Source of the DNA: Bettongia penicillata ogilbyi
Lineage: Eukaryota > Chordata > Mammalia > Diprotodontia > Potoroidae
Assembly (NCBI GenBank): GCA_023548195.1
Contig: JAJHZJ010000028.1
Coordinates: 1,320,001 to 1,384,000 of the forward strand
Length of the DNA: 64,000 nt
Direction of reading: 5' to 3'
The position numbers and the translations under genes are program-made. Positions 32,286 through 43,434 of the stretch are shown here, in pieces. Numbering within the stretch: the stretch's first letter is position 1; every line of letters starts with the position of its first letter. Below the pieces are notes generated by a model. The model ran no database searches, was not told the DNA's origin, and was given only the letters and a program-made list of their open reading frames with translations.

Positions 32286-34225
32286 CAGCAATTGGTTTCA
32301 ATTAAATCAGTTTCAGCTTATAGCATCTACCTATGTCTCAGATTGAAAACTGAGTTATTTCCATAATTTCCATCTCCTCAAACCTAAATTGCTCTCTACA
32401 ATTCTTTAAATATTATGAATATTGGGTCAGACACCACATTTCTAAGTTATGTGTCCTTCCTCCCATCTTCTTTGACCTCTTGAGATGTCTTATTTTTTCC
32501 TTATTGGCATGCCTGGTGATCATAATATAAGAAATTTGAATTCTGACAGCCTCTAATGTTTCTAAGGTAGAGTAAAAAGCTTGGGAACTTACTTGCTGAA
32601 TTCTAATCCACTGTTTGGAGATTCATGCCTTTTTTCTTGAATTAATTATTACTGATACCATGATAATGAAAATGCTGAAGTTTAATTTACATAAACCTGT
32701 AACATCATACAAACCCACCATATTGCCAAATTATAACTTTGAGAAAGAAGGTTAATGAAAAACTATACTTTAAGAGAGTCCCTCAGAGCCAACCCTTTTC
32801 AGCCTAATTTAAAGTCAAAGACAGAGTGTTCTGAATCACTATAAAATTACTAACAATGAGGTATAAGAAAGGTAGATTACTTCAGAGACAAAAAACTAAT
32901 TTATCCCATCCTTGAACAGGTTGAGCTATCTTCACTTAAGAATAGACTTTAAAAAGATTAATATATTATTCTTATATATTTCCTGGATCCTCTATCATCC
33001 TGAAAGCAAAGAAGATGACAGATGGGGCAGCCTGGTCAAACTAGGTCACTTCCTTCAGAGGAAGGAGGACTGACACAAAGACAGAAATGGTTAGAATGAC
33101 TAAAGAATTCTAAGGTATAATCACTAAGCACCAAAGGAATTTTACCAACTTCTGTATTCATTCTTATCTATATTCTTATTCTTATGTAATCCATGCCCTA
33201 GTGTCCATGAGCTCTAGTTTAAATGAACCGAGTTAGACCTTCAGGACTGATAAAAAAATTGTTCTTTATATTTTCCCTACCCAAAGTTAACTCTGAAAAA
33301 TAGCAGAATATAATTATTGTAGAGATCAACACAGTGATTTCTCCAAATCCTGTACAAGCACTAAAGGCAACACTTCAGATAACAAATATAAGACAGCCTT
33401 TATTTTACCCCAAGGATCACTTATAAAATACAAAGTACTCACTCATGGAGGCCTAGGAATAAATGCAAACCTAAACGACTCAAAGTTATCCATGAAAAAA
33501 TTCTTCAAAGATTCCCACTTCTTAAGACACCTAAAGCGCTCCAGATTTAGCACCACCCCAACATTTATATTCCTGCAGAATGGAAACAAACTCAGGGCTA
33601 CTAGAGAGAAACCTTCTGTCCCCTCAGATTCACTCCATGTCAATAACTCCATGTAATGGGGTAGCACAAAGTCTAGGTCCCACTTGTGGCTATAGTTCTT
33701 GGATGCTCCTTCTGTCAGCCCTGGAAGATCATATTCATCATCTTCTGTCAGTATGAGGTATGCTACTCCAGAAATTCTCCATCTCTTGATAGAAAGGCAA
33801 ATTCCCCAAATAGTGCCAAGGCTAGTACTTCCCAGGAATATCCTTTATCTGGCTGCATAGCTAAATTCTTGAACTCTTACACTTATAAGTCAATATCCCA
33901 GGTTGGTGACAGCCAGGAATTTTCCTCTTTGCTGGCTTAAAGGTGGGATTCTGGTAATATGCTCTCCAGGACAGCTTCTCTCTCTAGGAACATGGATGAG
34001 TAGATGAGTCTCTCTAGGAATTCCTTCTTTACTCTCTTGGGTCCTTCTCTTGGGGCAAGAAATTCTATTTGGAGGTCTCGGATTTCTGGAAAGGGGAAGA
34101 AAGGAAAGAAAAATGAAGGCCCAGGAACATCACTTTTATGCCATGAGAGCAAGCATGTCTACCTCTTTCATAGGCCTCTCCACAACGCCCATCAGTGGCT
34201 CTTGGCTGAGGGACTCCCTTATAAA
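32286..34225. other. unassigned sequence
   Basis: About 1.9 kb without a recognised gene or named repeat. The part 33400-34220 has LTR-like composition but no boundaries I can support. Its short open frames overlap on both strands without a domain. Confidence 0.4.
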
Positions 34226-34227
34226 CA

Positions 34228-34365
34228 TGCTCCTTTCTATTAGAATATAAGTTCCTTAAAAGCAAATATTATTTTTTCCCTTTCTCTTTGTATTCTTAGT
34301 ACTTAGTATAATACCTGGCACATAGAAAGTCCTTGATAACTGCTTCTTGATTGATTTATTAAACT
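34228..34365 (+). repeat. L2/L3-type 3' tail
   Basis: 'agaatataagttccttaaaagc...tgtattcttagtacttagtataatacctggcacatag...ccttgataac' is the common terminal module. Confidence 0.75.
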
Positions 34366-34554
34366 CAGTAGAGAACATTATCACATTATCTGTGACCCTT
34401 CTCAGTATCTTTGGGGAGAACACTTCTCCCTAGTTTATGCTTTCTTGTTAAGATATTTTTGTTACTTTTTTGGTACTCGAACTATTCTTGAACCAAGTTA
34501 TCTCTATCATTGTATCTTTTAAGGAATCTCATACTATTTTCAAAGAGGTAGGAG

Positions 34555-34720
34555 AGAAGCAGCTAGGTGGTGCAGAGAGTAGAGCACTGGCCTTGGAGTC
34601 AGAAGGACCTGAGTTCAAGTCTGGTCTCTAACACTTGTTAATATTTCCTAACTGTGTAACTTTGGGCAAGTTACTTAATCTCAATTGCCTAGCCTTATAC
34701 CTCCAAAATAAATATTTATA
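34555..34720 (+). repeat. marsupial tRNA-headed SINE
   Basis: 'agcagctaggtggtgcagagag...gcactggccttggagtcagaagg...cctgagttcaagtctgg...aactgtgtaactttgggcaag' is a textbook marsupial SINE head and body, one of the best preserved in the window. Confidence 0.93.
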
Positions 34721-34724
34721 AATC

Positions 34725-34820
34725 AATCATTATAAAAGCATTTATTAAGCTCTGCTGTGTTCCAGATACTGTGTTAGATGCTGTCTGTACAAGGGGAATC
34801 TCAAGCTCTTGTAAATTTTA
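34725..34820 (-). repeat. L2 3' end fragment
   Basis: 'aaaagcatttattaagctctgctgtgttccagatactgtgttagatgctg' is the complement of the L2 terminal module, directly next to the SINE. Confidence 0.7.
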
Positions 34821-34839
34821 CTCTTTATAATTTCTTATA

Positions 34840-35085
34840 ACAATCATAATCAATACTCATATACTACCTACTATGTGTCAGGATATTTCTCAATTGATCC
34901 TCCCAACAACCCTAGGAGTCAGATGATATTATCCCCATTTTACAGTTGAGGAAGAAGAGGCAAAAAACGATTAAGTGACGTGGCCGTCTCACAACCAGTA
35001 AGTGCCAGAAGTCAGATTTGAACTGAGATCTTCCTGACTACCAGCCCACTGCTCTCTTCATTGTGCCACCTACCTACCTATAAAC
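34840..35085 (-). repeat. MIR-family SINE
   Basis: 'tattatccccattttacagttgagg', 'acgattaagtgacgtggcc', 'gatttgaactgagatcttcctgactacc', ending 'attgtgccacctacc'. Confidence 0.85.
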
Positions 35086-36085
35086 GTTTTCAGAATGATC
35101 TGGTTTATTTGGAACTTACGTTAAGTTTTCTCTGGGCTCATTTTTACTTGTCACTGCTTTTTTGCTATGCTCTTAGGCAACACTACTCATGTTCTACTGA
35201 TCCCTCTGTAGGTTTTATATATGAATTTTTCCTTATATTGTCCTTAGCTGCTACGTTTCTGTACTTGACTACAAAGTCAAGCATTTACTAACTGATATAA
35301 TTTCTGGGGTATTTTGTACTCGTTTTGGTAACTGACATTGGTTAAACTTCCCCAAGAAATCATGACCAGCAGAGTTAACAATTTATTTTTATTCATTTCC
35401 CACTTTCAGAGTCAAACTCTTATTTAAATAAATTGAATTTATCTGTTATACTACCAGTTATTACAACAGCTGACTTGAATATAGTGTTTTGAGGTTTGCA
35501 ATGCCCCTTAGATACATAATGACATATATGATTTTATGGGAATTGTATGTTCTGTGTTTTCACCTTGGACTTTTCCTTTAATTTGGTGTTGATTTTGACC
35601 TGTGCTCTAATCAGTTAATGATATAATTTCATACAAAAAGCTGATTCTGAAATTATTTCCACATTGGAAACCAATCATGATAGGCCTATTAAGATATAAT
35701 CAACTTAATACTTTATCATATTACTTAGTAATCACTATGTCCTTTCTTCTTGAAGAAAATATTTCTGACATGTGGAGTTTTAGTTCCTGAACAATCTATA
35801 AGCCTTTGTTACCTTTCATGTCATAATCCAGAACTATGTTTTTGCATACAGTACTTTTCCCTACCTTCACATTGCAATCAAGTTATGCATTGAATTAATT
35901 TGTAGACTCCTGCAGAGTTGTGCTTTTCTTCTCCTTCTTTGTCCTCTGCGGCACATATTTGCACATGGAAACCTATTTTGTGTGTGGTTGTCTTTATGCT
36001 TAAACTTACCGTGAGCACTGAAAGGTTAGATTAGATAGTCAAGTATCCCTCTGAAGCCATGTTTCTTTCTGTCTCTGGGTATGTG
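35086..36085. other. unassigned sequence
   Basis: High-complexity. A short MIR-like piece may lie at 35485-35520 ('gttttgaggtttgcaatgcccctta'). No gene seen. Confidence 0.35.
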
Positions 36086-36420
36086 GATTCCTCTCCATGA
36101 TACTCTCTTGATTCGTCAACCTTTCTCTACCATACCAAAGCATTCTCCCCACCGCTGAAGTGCATTTCATTGATTAATTCACTCTCACACTGGAGTATCC
36201 TTCACCTTGCAGCCTCTTCCATTGATTGACTCTCTTTTAAAGCAGGCACTCAGGTCAACCGTATCTTCATTTCTTTCCTGGCTGAACTTCTAACTCTCCT
36301 TCCAGATTTTCTCTACCAATCAAGTATTCTGTCCCTTTTCTTTCCTCCCCCAATTCTCGGCTTTCTTTATGTGTTATTCTCTTATTAGACAATAATCTCC
36401 CCAAGGGTAGGCGCTATCTT
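36086..36420. repeat. probable marsupial interspersed repeat with L2-like end
   Basis: 'ctctaccataccaaagcattctcccc', 'attcactctcacactggagtatccttcacctt' and 'ctccccaagggtaggcgctat' look familiar as a repeated marsupial sequence ending in an L2-type tail. I cannot name the family. Confidence 0.45.
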
Positions 36421-36592
36421 TTCTTATATTTATTTTATTTATACCTATATTTATATACAATAATTACTTATATCCACTTACATTTATACATACATATGTA
36501 TACATATATCTACATGTACATGTATGCATAAATATGTATACATATATCTACATATACATGTAGGCATATATCTACATATATCCATCTTTCTC
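36421..36592. repeat. TA/CATA-rich repeat with a 38-bp unit
   Basis: Two adjacent 38-bp units starting 'tatgtatacatatatctacat' (about 36497 and 36535) within a longer alternating TA-rich tract. Confidence 0.8.
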
Positions 36593-36904
36593 TTTTGCCA
36601 TAATTTTCATATTTCTTCTAGGTTTATGTGTGATTCAAATATTATTATAGGCCTGGTTATATTCCTCAAGTATTGTTTCAGCTTGTTGTTTACTGGATAA
36701 AGATTACACATTGAATACGAGCAGTTAAATGAATGTTTTATAAGTGGACTAAAAACTTAGGATCCTTAGCCCATTTGGGACATTTTTTGCAAATTTGCCA
36801 CCTTCACTGAAAAAGGCAAAAAAGAGTTTAGACAGGACAGAAAAGTATTTTGCGTATTATTTACATGTATGTAGGTAGATAAGTAAGTATATACTTGTGT
36901 GACG
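36593..36904. other. unassigned AT-rich sequence
   Basis: Nothing recognised. Confidence 0.4.
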
Positions 36905-37062
36905 GAGGAAAACACTTGACCTTGTCTGCCTTGATTTCTTCATCAGTAAAATGGGGATAATAAAAGTAGCTACCTCCCAGAATTATGAGAACAAAATATA
37001 TTTGTAAAGTAATTTGAAAACCTTAAAGCTCTATCTAAATGATAGTTATTATTTATAAGTTT
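36905..37062 (+). repeat. MIR fragment
   Basis: 'tttcttcatcagtaaaatggggataataaaagtagctacctcccagaattatgag' is the sense MIR core, followed by its tail. Confidence 0.82.
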
Positions 37063-37149
37063 ACAAACATATTATATAAAATTTATATGAATAGTAAATA
37101 CCTCATAAATATATATGTATAAATTACATATTTATGCATATATTTGTGC

Positions 37150-37385
37150 TAGTAGCTAGAATTTACATAATACTTACTATGTGCAGGCACTGGACTCAGC
37201 TCTCTACAATTGTTTGTTATTGACCCTCACAGCAAGCCTGGGAGGTAAGTGCTATTATTATCCCCATTTTACAGATGAAGAAACTGAGGCAAAGAAAGGT
37301 TAAGTGACTTGTCCAGGGTCATATAGCCAGTAAGTGTTTGATAGTCTTCCTGGCTCAGTCTATCCACCGCACCACCTTGCTGCAA
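37150..37385 (-). repeat. MIR-family SINE
   Basis: 'ctactatgtgcaggcactgg...tattatccccattttacagatgaagaaactgaggc...tgtccagggtcatatagccag...ccaccgcaccacc'. Little diverged in its core. Confidence 0.9.
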
Positions 37386-38324
37386 ATTACTGTCGTTGTT
37401 GCTGTTGTTATATTTATCTCCTCCATGAGTCACAATAGTCATTGCAATGAATTGGTTCTTACTTAGCTAAGCTGATTCTCAAACAACAGACCTAGTCTAT
37501 CACCACTCCATACTCAACACCTTTCTTGCTTGGTAGAATGTGCCAAAGCTTGTACTATTCTGGCATAGGCACAAAAAATCCAGGGTAATCTTCAAGTCAC
37601 GGCAAAGCAACCATCAAAAGCTGTTGCAGAGGTCACTGGAGAATGTCACAAACATGAGTTGATATTAGCCATATCAATAAATACAATATAACATCATGGG
37701 ATTCATTTGTATTTGACTGGACTCCTCCTCCTCTTTTTTATCTAAGCACTCTTTCCCCCACCATAGTGAGTGTTTCATCTCTTTCCTTTTCTCCTCATGA
37801 TTCCAATGTAACATTTCCAAGCACACACTTCAAACAGATTATTAAACTTCCTGCTTCACAAAGATGATCAAAACCACCCAGAGTAAATACTCTCAATTTT
37901 TTCTTCTATTCCTCAAAAATTCCTAGCACATCATTTACTCATCCTTTTTTTTTCTTTCCACTGGAAAAGAGTTATCCCTCTTCTTCACTAAGGCTAATCT
38001 TTAGTCTGTGGACTTCATCTTATTCATTCCCACTTTTGGCAGACATTTGTTCTAGTAATAATCCTTTCTCATGAATGTTCAATTTTTCTTTCTCTTTACT
38101 AGCACCTTCCCAGTTGCCTACTAATAAGCTCAGGTCTACATGATACTTACTATGCTCAAGTCTGCATGACACTAAAAAATAAAACACACGTGACTCTTCC
38201 ATCCCATACAGTTACAATTTCATCTTCCTTTCCCTCCTCTGCTTGCCTAACAAACTTTTGAAAAATTAGTCTCCAATTGATGTTTCTGACCTCTCACTAC
38301 TCATTGCCTCTTCAACCCACTAAG
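37386..38324. other. unassigned sequence
   Basis: C/T-rich and high-complexity. Parts may be old repeats but none is supported well enough to name. Confidence 0.35.
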
Positions 38325-38325
38325 A

Positions 38326-38480
38326 TCAAAGAACCTCAGAGCTGGGAGCAACTTCAGAGGTCACCAAGTCCAACACATATTTGAATAAGAATTCTTTCTG
38401 CCCCCTCTCCATCCAGTGGTTGTCCATTCTCCACTTGAGAACCTCCAAAGAAGAGGAAGCCACTAACTCAGAAGATAGAC
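38326..38480 (-). mobile_element. CR1/L3-like LINE 3' fragment (piece 1)
   Basis: 'cctcagagctgggagcaacttcagaggtcaccaagtccaa...ccagtggttgtccattctccacttgagaacctcc' matches the complement of the CR1/L3 3' region. It may be the same insertion as pieces at 39596 and 40106, split by later elements. Confidence 0.6.
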
Positions 38481-38689
38481 AATTGTTGTTGCTGTTGCTG
38501 TACAGGGTATCTAGCTTATCCAAGTTAGAAATACAGCCACTCATGATCTTTATCGCATCTCTGATAGGCAAAAGAACTTTGGCCGGCTTTGTTTCTAATG
38601 TAGGCTAGTTCTCTCCTCCTTAGGAGGTTAAACATTAATGCTGAACTTAGTGAAAACACTTGATCAACTTTAGCCCTCTTGAAGTACAG

Positions 38690-38868
38690 AATTTCACAGA
38701 TTACACCAGTATCAACCTCCTTAGCAACTGTAAAATGGGGGTAACAATAGGACTTGCTTTGCAAGGTTATTGTGAGGAAGAAATGAGATCTTTATAAAAA
38801 GCACATAGCCCAGTGCCTGATACAAAGAAGGTACCAGATAAATACTTATTCTGCTCCCCTAGCAATAG
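38690..38868 (+). repeat. MIR fragment
   Basis: 'actgtaaaatgggggtaacaatagg...aggttattgtgaggaagaaatgag...cccagtgcctgatacaaag' is sense MIR core and tail. Confidence 0.75.
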
Positions 38869-38889
38869 GGATTACAGGATGACAACAAT

Positions 38890-39595
38890 TACATTTTTGA
38901 AATTTTTATTTTCAAGTTTTTAAATAACAAAAATCTATCTTCTTTCATGCCTTCTCACCTCCAGTTAAAAAGAAAAAAAAAACCTCTGTAACAAATACTG
39001 TAGTCCAGAAAATAAATTCCAGCATTGGTTGTGTTCCCCTCCCAAAAAAAACAAAATTTCATTCTGTACCCTGAGTCCATCACCTTTCTGTCAGGAGATG
39101 AGTAGCATACTTCATCACTGGTTCTCTGGAATTGTGCTTGGTCCTTGAATTTAAAGATCTTTCAAAGCCATTTGACTTTACAGTGTGGTTGTTGTATAAA
39201 TTGTTCTGCTGGTTCCACTCAATTCATTCTGCATTGGTGCTTATGCATCTTCTCAGGTTACTGTGAAATTGCCCCCTTCATCATTTCTCAAAGCAGGAGA
39301 ATATTCTTTAAATTCAAATACCATGATTGTTTTAGCCATTAACCAGTTGATGGCATCCCCATTAATTTCTACTCTTTGTCACTATAAGAAGAGATGTTAC
39401 AAATATTTTTATAGATATGGATCCTTCACTTTATTTAGGACAAGATTTAGGATTTTGATTTAGTAGTAACATCACTATCAAAGGATATGCACAGTTTAAC
39501 AACATTTAGGACCTACTTCCAAATTGCTTTCCAAAGGAGCTAGACCAACCCACAGCTCCCCCCAAAAGGGCATAGAACATTACATTTTTGGGCAT
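38890..39595 (-). mobile_element. L1 fragment (end of ORF2)
   Basis: Complement of L1: 'ccagttgatggcatccccatt', 'agagatgttacaaatatttttatag', 'agtagtaacatcactatcaaaggatatgcacag', 'caaattgctttccaaaggagc'. Heavily mutated. Confidence 0.75.
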
Positions 39596-39845
39596 TTCTA
39601 ACTGTGAGAAAGTTTCCCCTTATATTATATAGGCACAATTCTCCCCACTGCTCCTAGTTCTGTCCTTTCAGGTTAAACAAAACAAATTTAATCTCACTCT
39701 CATGACTTTCCTTCAAATACCTGTGAGTTCCTCCTTTCTAAGGTAAACACTTTAAATTTCTTTAACCAGTCCTTACAAAGCCTAGTCTTGAGTGCCCTCC
39801 CCATCCTGTAACACTGGATAGAATACTGTATATCATTATTCTCCC
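39596..39845 (-). mobile_element. CR1/L3-like LINE 3' fragment (piece 2)
   Basis: 'gagaaagtttccccttatatta...ccccactgctcctagttctg...ctttaaccagtccttacaaagc...gagtgccctccccatcc' is the complement of the CR1/L3 end. Confidence 0.75.
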
Positions 39846-39847
39846 TA

Positions 39848-40105
39848 GGGGAAGCAATGTGGCACCAAACCTGGTGTCAGCAAGATCAGCGTTCAAATCT
39901 GGCCTCAGGCATTTATTAGCTGTGTGACTAATCAAATTGCTTAATCTCTATTTGCCTCAGTTTCTTCACCTATAAAATGGAGATATTAATAGCATCTACT
40001 TCCTAGTGTTGTTATAAGGATCAAATGAAATAGTATGTGTCAATTTACTTAGCACAGTACCTGGCTTATAGTAGTCCCTACATAATGTTAGCTATTATTA
40101 TTAAA
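39848..40105 (+). repeat. SINE (tRNA-head/MIR type) inserted in CR1/L3
   Basis: 'aggggaagcaatgtggc...gttcaaatctggcctcaggcatttattagctgtgtgac...cagtttcttcacctataaaatggag...gcacagtacctgg'. CR1/L3 text breaks at 39845 and resumes at about 40106. Confidence 0.82.
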
Positions 40106-40190
40106 ATCCAGCACCTATAATTAAACACAGTACTCCAGATGTAGTCTGATGACCCAGAGCAGATATTCTACCTTTCACTCTCTTAATGCA
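40106..40190 (-). mobile_element. CR1/L3-like LINE (piece 3)
   Basis: 'ttaaacacagtactccagatgtagtctgatgacccagagcagat' directly continues the CR1/L3 complement after the SINE. Confidence 0.75.
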
Positions 40191-40199
40191 TGCATGGAT

Positions 40200-40520
40200 A
40201 GAAAGTTAGACAAGGAGATAGAAAGCCATAAGTTCAAATCCTGCTTTAAGGAGTTAATAGCTATGTGATCTTGAACCATCTCTCAGAGCCTCAAGGTCTA
40301 CATCCATATGTGCAAATACATCGAGCATCTTCCAGTATGGGAATCCTCCCAATCAAGGAGAATCACAACCCAGCTTTTAGTAAATTAATAATTCCTAGGC
40401 ATTGTCTGAGGCCACTCTCTAAAGTGGGGATAGTAATTGTACTAGATAACTCAGAGAGTTATTATGAGGAAGGAACTTTGCAACCTTTAAGCATTATTCA
40501 AAGGAATTGCTGGTTTTGTC
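40200..40520 (+). repeat. MIR-type SINE with interrupted middle
   Basis: 'agccataagttcaaatcctgc...atagctatgtgatcttgaacc' and later 'aaagtggggatagtaattgtac...agagagttattatgaggaag'. The stretch 40310-40410 does not match and may be an insertion. Confidence 0.65.
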
Positions 40521-40569
40521 TGTGTAGGAACTCTTTCCACTCACACAGATAATATCTGATATAGTAGAG

Positions 40570-40667
40570 TCTTAGAGATTTGTCTGAGGCTCAGACAACT
40601 TAAATGACTTCTCTGTGGTCACACAGATAGTAAACGGTAGAGGTGAGGTGGGAACCCCAGTCTTCTT
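40570..40667 (-). repeat. MIR fragment
   Basis: 'gaggctcagacaacttaaatgacttctctgtggtcacacagatag...gggaaccccagtc'. Confidence 0.7.
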
Positions 40668-40930
40668 TAGAAAAGAAGGAAGGAAGGAGGGAGGGAGAGA
40701 AAGAAGGAAGGAAGACAGAGAATGAAGGAAAACAGAGAGGGAAGGAGAGAGGAAGAAAAGGAAGGATGGAGAAAGGAAAGAAAGGAAGGAGGAGGGGAAA
40801 GTGAGGAGTGGATAGAGAGAGAGGAAAGGGAGGAAAGGAGAAAGGAAGGGGGAGAAAGGAAGGAAGGAAAAGGGGTAATAAGGAAGAAGAAAGGGAGAGA
40901 GAAAAGGAGGGAAAAAAGAAGAAAGGACTT
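40668..40930. repeat. (GGAA)n-rich polypurine tract
   Basis: About 260 bp with almost no pyrimidine on the plus strand, built from GGAA, GGGA and GAAA units. The Arg/Glu/Lys-rich frame and its Ser/Leu/Phe-rich antisense frame are repeat artefacts. Confidence 0.95.
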
Positions 40931-41629
40931 ACAGAGCACCTACTATGTCAGAGTAAGTCTGAACATTTGGTTCCCTAAAAAGAGGTAAAATAATGTTTCC
41001 ATAGTCTAGATGCATATATAATGCCAAGGGTTCATGGTATAAGAATGCATTAACTTCGCCAAAATCTATCTGGGAGCCTGAAAGACGTCAAAGCCACAGA
41101 GTCATTTTGCAGCAACTGAACTGTTTCTTCTCAGAGCTTCTAATTAACAAAAGAATGTGACTTAATGAATGTTTATTGACCGATTGACCAGTAATCCAAT
41201 CTGTCCCATATATACAACTACCAATCTACCTTTCAATGATACTATCTCATATTACCCAATAGTAGAATTAATGTTTTAGGTGTCATTGCTTTTCATCCTT
41301 GTTCCTCAACTTTTCCTTTGACTCTTCTTTTGCTCCAGGATGTGTGTTTTACTAATTTATACATTCAGAGAATAATAGATTTCCCATGCTCAGCATGATG
41401 CTTAGATCACTTGGAGTTCATTTTTTGGCATGGTCTATGTGTGGGGATGGTGCTTTTCATTTAAATCTGTCTTTAGTTTCTATGGGCACACTACTTTAAC
41501 TGGCACACCAACTGGGTAACTAGGCCATCTGTCATCCTTAAATATGGACAGGAATCTCAGCAGTTATGTGAATAAGTATATTTATTCCTCGGTTTTCGTG
41601 GCTAGCACAGCAAGGAGCAGGTTCAAGTA
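40931..41629. other. unassigned sequence
   Basis: Only a scrap of L2-like end ('acagagcacctactatgtcag') at 40927-40950. Otherwise nothing recognised. Confidence 0.4.
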
Positions 41630-41752
41630 ATGTTACCTAGCGATGAAATGCTGGGGGCAAACAGCAGGAAGACAAGACCAACCCTGCAATGATAGGGTGA
41701 TTCATTTGTAACAGACATATTAGGTGACCCATAAGTTGAAGAGACTGATGGA
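41630..41752 (+). repeat. 123-bp direct repeat, copy A
   Basis: Begins 'atgttacctagcgatgaaat' and ends 'actgatgga'. 119 of 123 bases match copy B at 42849-42971, with no indels. No family recognised. Confidence 0.97.
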
Positions 41753-41779
41753 ATCACAAAAATAATCATAGATTCAGAT

Positions 41780-41945
41780 ATAGACCCCCTGACTTTAAAG
41801 CTGAGGAAACTGAGGCTGAGGAATTGAGTGGCTTGTCCAAGATAACGCAAAAAAGTAGTTAACAGATTCCAGACTTTGAACATAGCTGCTCTGATTCCAA
41901 ATTCAGAGCTCTTCTCAATAAACCACGTTGATCCTGTTAACAGCA
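41780..41945 (-). repeat. MIR fragment
   Basis: 'aaagctgaggaaactgaggctgaggaattgagtggcttgtccaagataacgc' is the complement of the MIR core. Confidence 0.75.
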
Positions 41946-42094
41946 CTTCTCAGTACAAACCAGAAGAGGGTCTTAAATGCATACAAGATGAAAAGGACTA
42001 CTGATTATGGCTTGATATTTTTGATCACATTTGTTCACTGAATAAGTTAAAATAAGGGGCCTACAGAAATAACAAAGTGTCCCAAATTCTGTCC

Positions 42095-42235
42095 AGGCCT
42101 CAATTAAATTAAAATTATTTATTAAGCCTATCCTATGTGCAAGGTATTGACTAGGTTCTGGAAAGTCAAAGAAAAAAGGAAGCACAGCCCCTGACCTCAT
42201 GTCATTTATATTCTACTGGGAGAGGAAGTATATGG
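42095..42235 (-). repeat. L2 3' end
   Basis: 'aaattatttattaagcctatcctatgtgcaaggtattgactagg...cccctgacctcatgtcattta'. Confidence 0.7.
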
Positions 42236-42525
42236 AGTATATCCAGCTGAGGTCAGTTATCATTATTTGGCAGCTGTGTCTAGGTCAGAATCCACTAACA
42301 GTTATTTTGTCACTAAGATCTTCCAACTAGCCTCTTCTAAGACTCCATGACTCTTTTCTATATTTACTTCTCATTTATACTTGCTAATGAAAATTACTCC
42401 TTCATGAACAGTGCAAAGACTGAATCAAGATATATCATGACTGGTCTTTCTATTTTGGTCATCTTTTATTTTTCCTTTTGATCCTGACCTATAATTTTAT
42501 ACATGCCTCTAGCTCCTAGTATGGA
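42236..42525. other. unassigned sequence
   Basis: Nothing recognised. Confidence 0.4.
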
Positions 42526-42527
42526 AG

Positions 42528-42712
42528 CTTCCTGAGCACTGGCTTTGGAGTCAACAGATGTGGATTCAAACCCCACCTCTTAACATTTACATGTGTGACT
42601 CTGAGTCAAATGGCTTAACCTTTATGGACCTCAGTTTCCTCATACAACAAATGAAGCACTTGTACCAGATGGTCTCTCAGGTCTCTACTAGCTCTGTATT
42701 TATGCCTCTGCA
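42528..42712 (+). repeat. MIR3-type SINE
   Basis: 'gcactggctttggagtcaacagatgtggattcaaacccc...cctcagtttcctcatacaac...gatggtctctcaggtctctactagctctg'. Confidence 0.82.
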
Positions 42713-42848
42713 GTCAATCCAAATTCAACAGTCAGCATTCACCTGGAAGATATTCAAAATGATTTAAATATCTGACTCTAGTCAAGTTCTGTTGCTATAA
42801 ATAGATATGGAAATGTTTATTAGTCAATCTGAGAGATCATACTGAAAG

Positions 42849-42971
42849 ATGTTACCTAGCGATGAAATGCTGGGGGCAAACAGCAGGAAGACAAGACCAA
42901 CCCTGCAATGATAGGGCAATTCATTTGTAACAGACATATTAGGTGACCCATAAGTTGAACAAACTGATGGA
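42849..42971 (+). repeat. 123-bp direct repeat, copy B
   Basis: Same as 41630-41752 except tg/ca at one dinucleotide and two changes near the right end (gaagag against gaacaa). The flanks are unrelated. Confidence 0.97.
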
Positions 42972-43194
42972 GGCTTTTCCACAGTTGCCTTGTGAGGAAA
43001 GCTGAATAGGTATACTTTTAGTAAGGGGTGGGAAGGGGTTAACAGTGGCTAGCTTTCCATAGAAGTCACACTTGATGATCTAGTATGATCATTTGCTAAG
43101 TCTCTTTTAGAGAGGAAATCAGCCTAACTTTGCCTACTACTGTAGACATATAAGATTGTGTTGTTCAAACTCAGAACCAGATAAAAGTGGATTG
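42972..43194. other. unassigned sequence
   Basis: Nothing recognised. Confidence 0.4.
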
Positions 43195-43350
43195 GATCTA
43201 TTTTATCCACTTTAATCTGCTTTTATGTCTTTCCCCATTGTATTGTGAGCTCCTTGAGGTCAAGGACTTTCTTTTTTGTATTTGCATCTGCAGAGGTTTG
43301 CACAATGCCTGGCACATAGTAGATTCTTAATAATTGTTCATGAACTATTG
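43195..43350 (+). repeat. L2/L3-type 3' tail
   Basis: 'attgtgagctccttgaggtcaaggactttc...gcacaatgcctggcacatagtagattcttaataattgttc'. Confidence 0.82.
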
Positions 43351-43434
43351 ACTAATCTTTTTAAAGTTTTTATGTACCTGGAAAATGAAGTTCTTAGGGA
43401 CAGAATACAAATTTGGAAGTTTGTGGAAGAGTCT

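Noticed and set aside
40667..40988. Arg/Glu/Lys-rich frame (plus) and Ser/Leu/Phe-rich frame (minus)
   Set aside because: Both come from the GGAA polypurine tract.
41630..42971. The 123-bp direct repeats as LTRs of a small element
   Set aside because: The flanks show no TSD, the units lack TG...CA ends, and the interior holds ordinary old MIR, L2 and SINE pieces.
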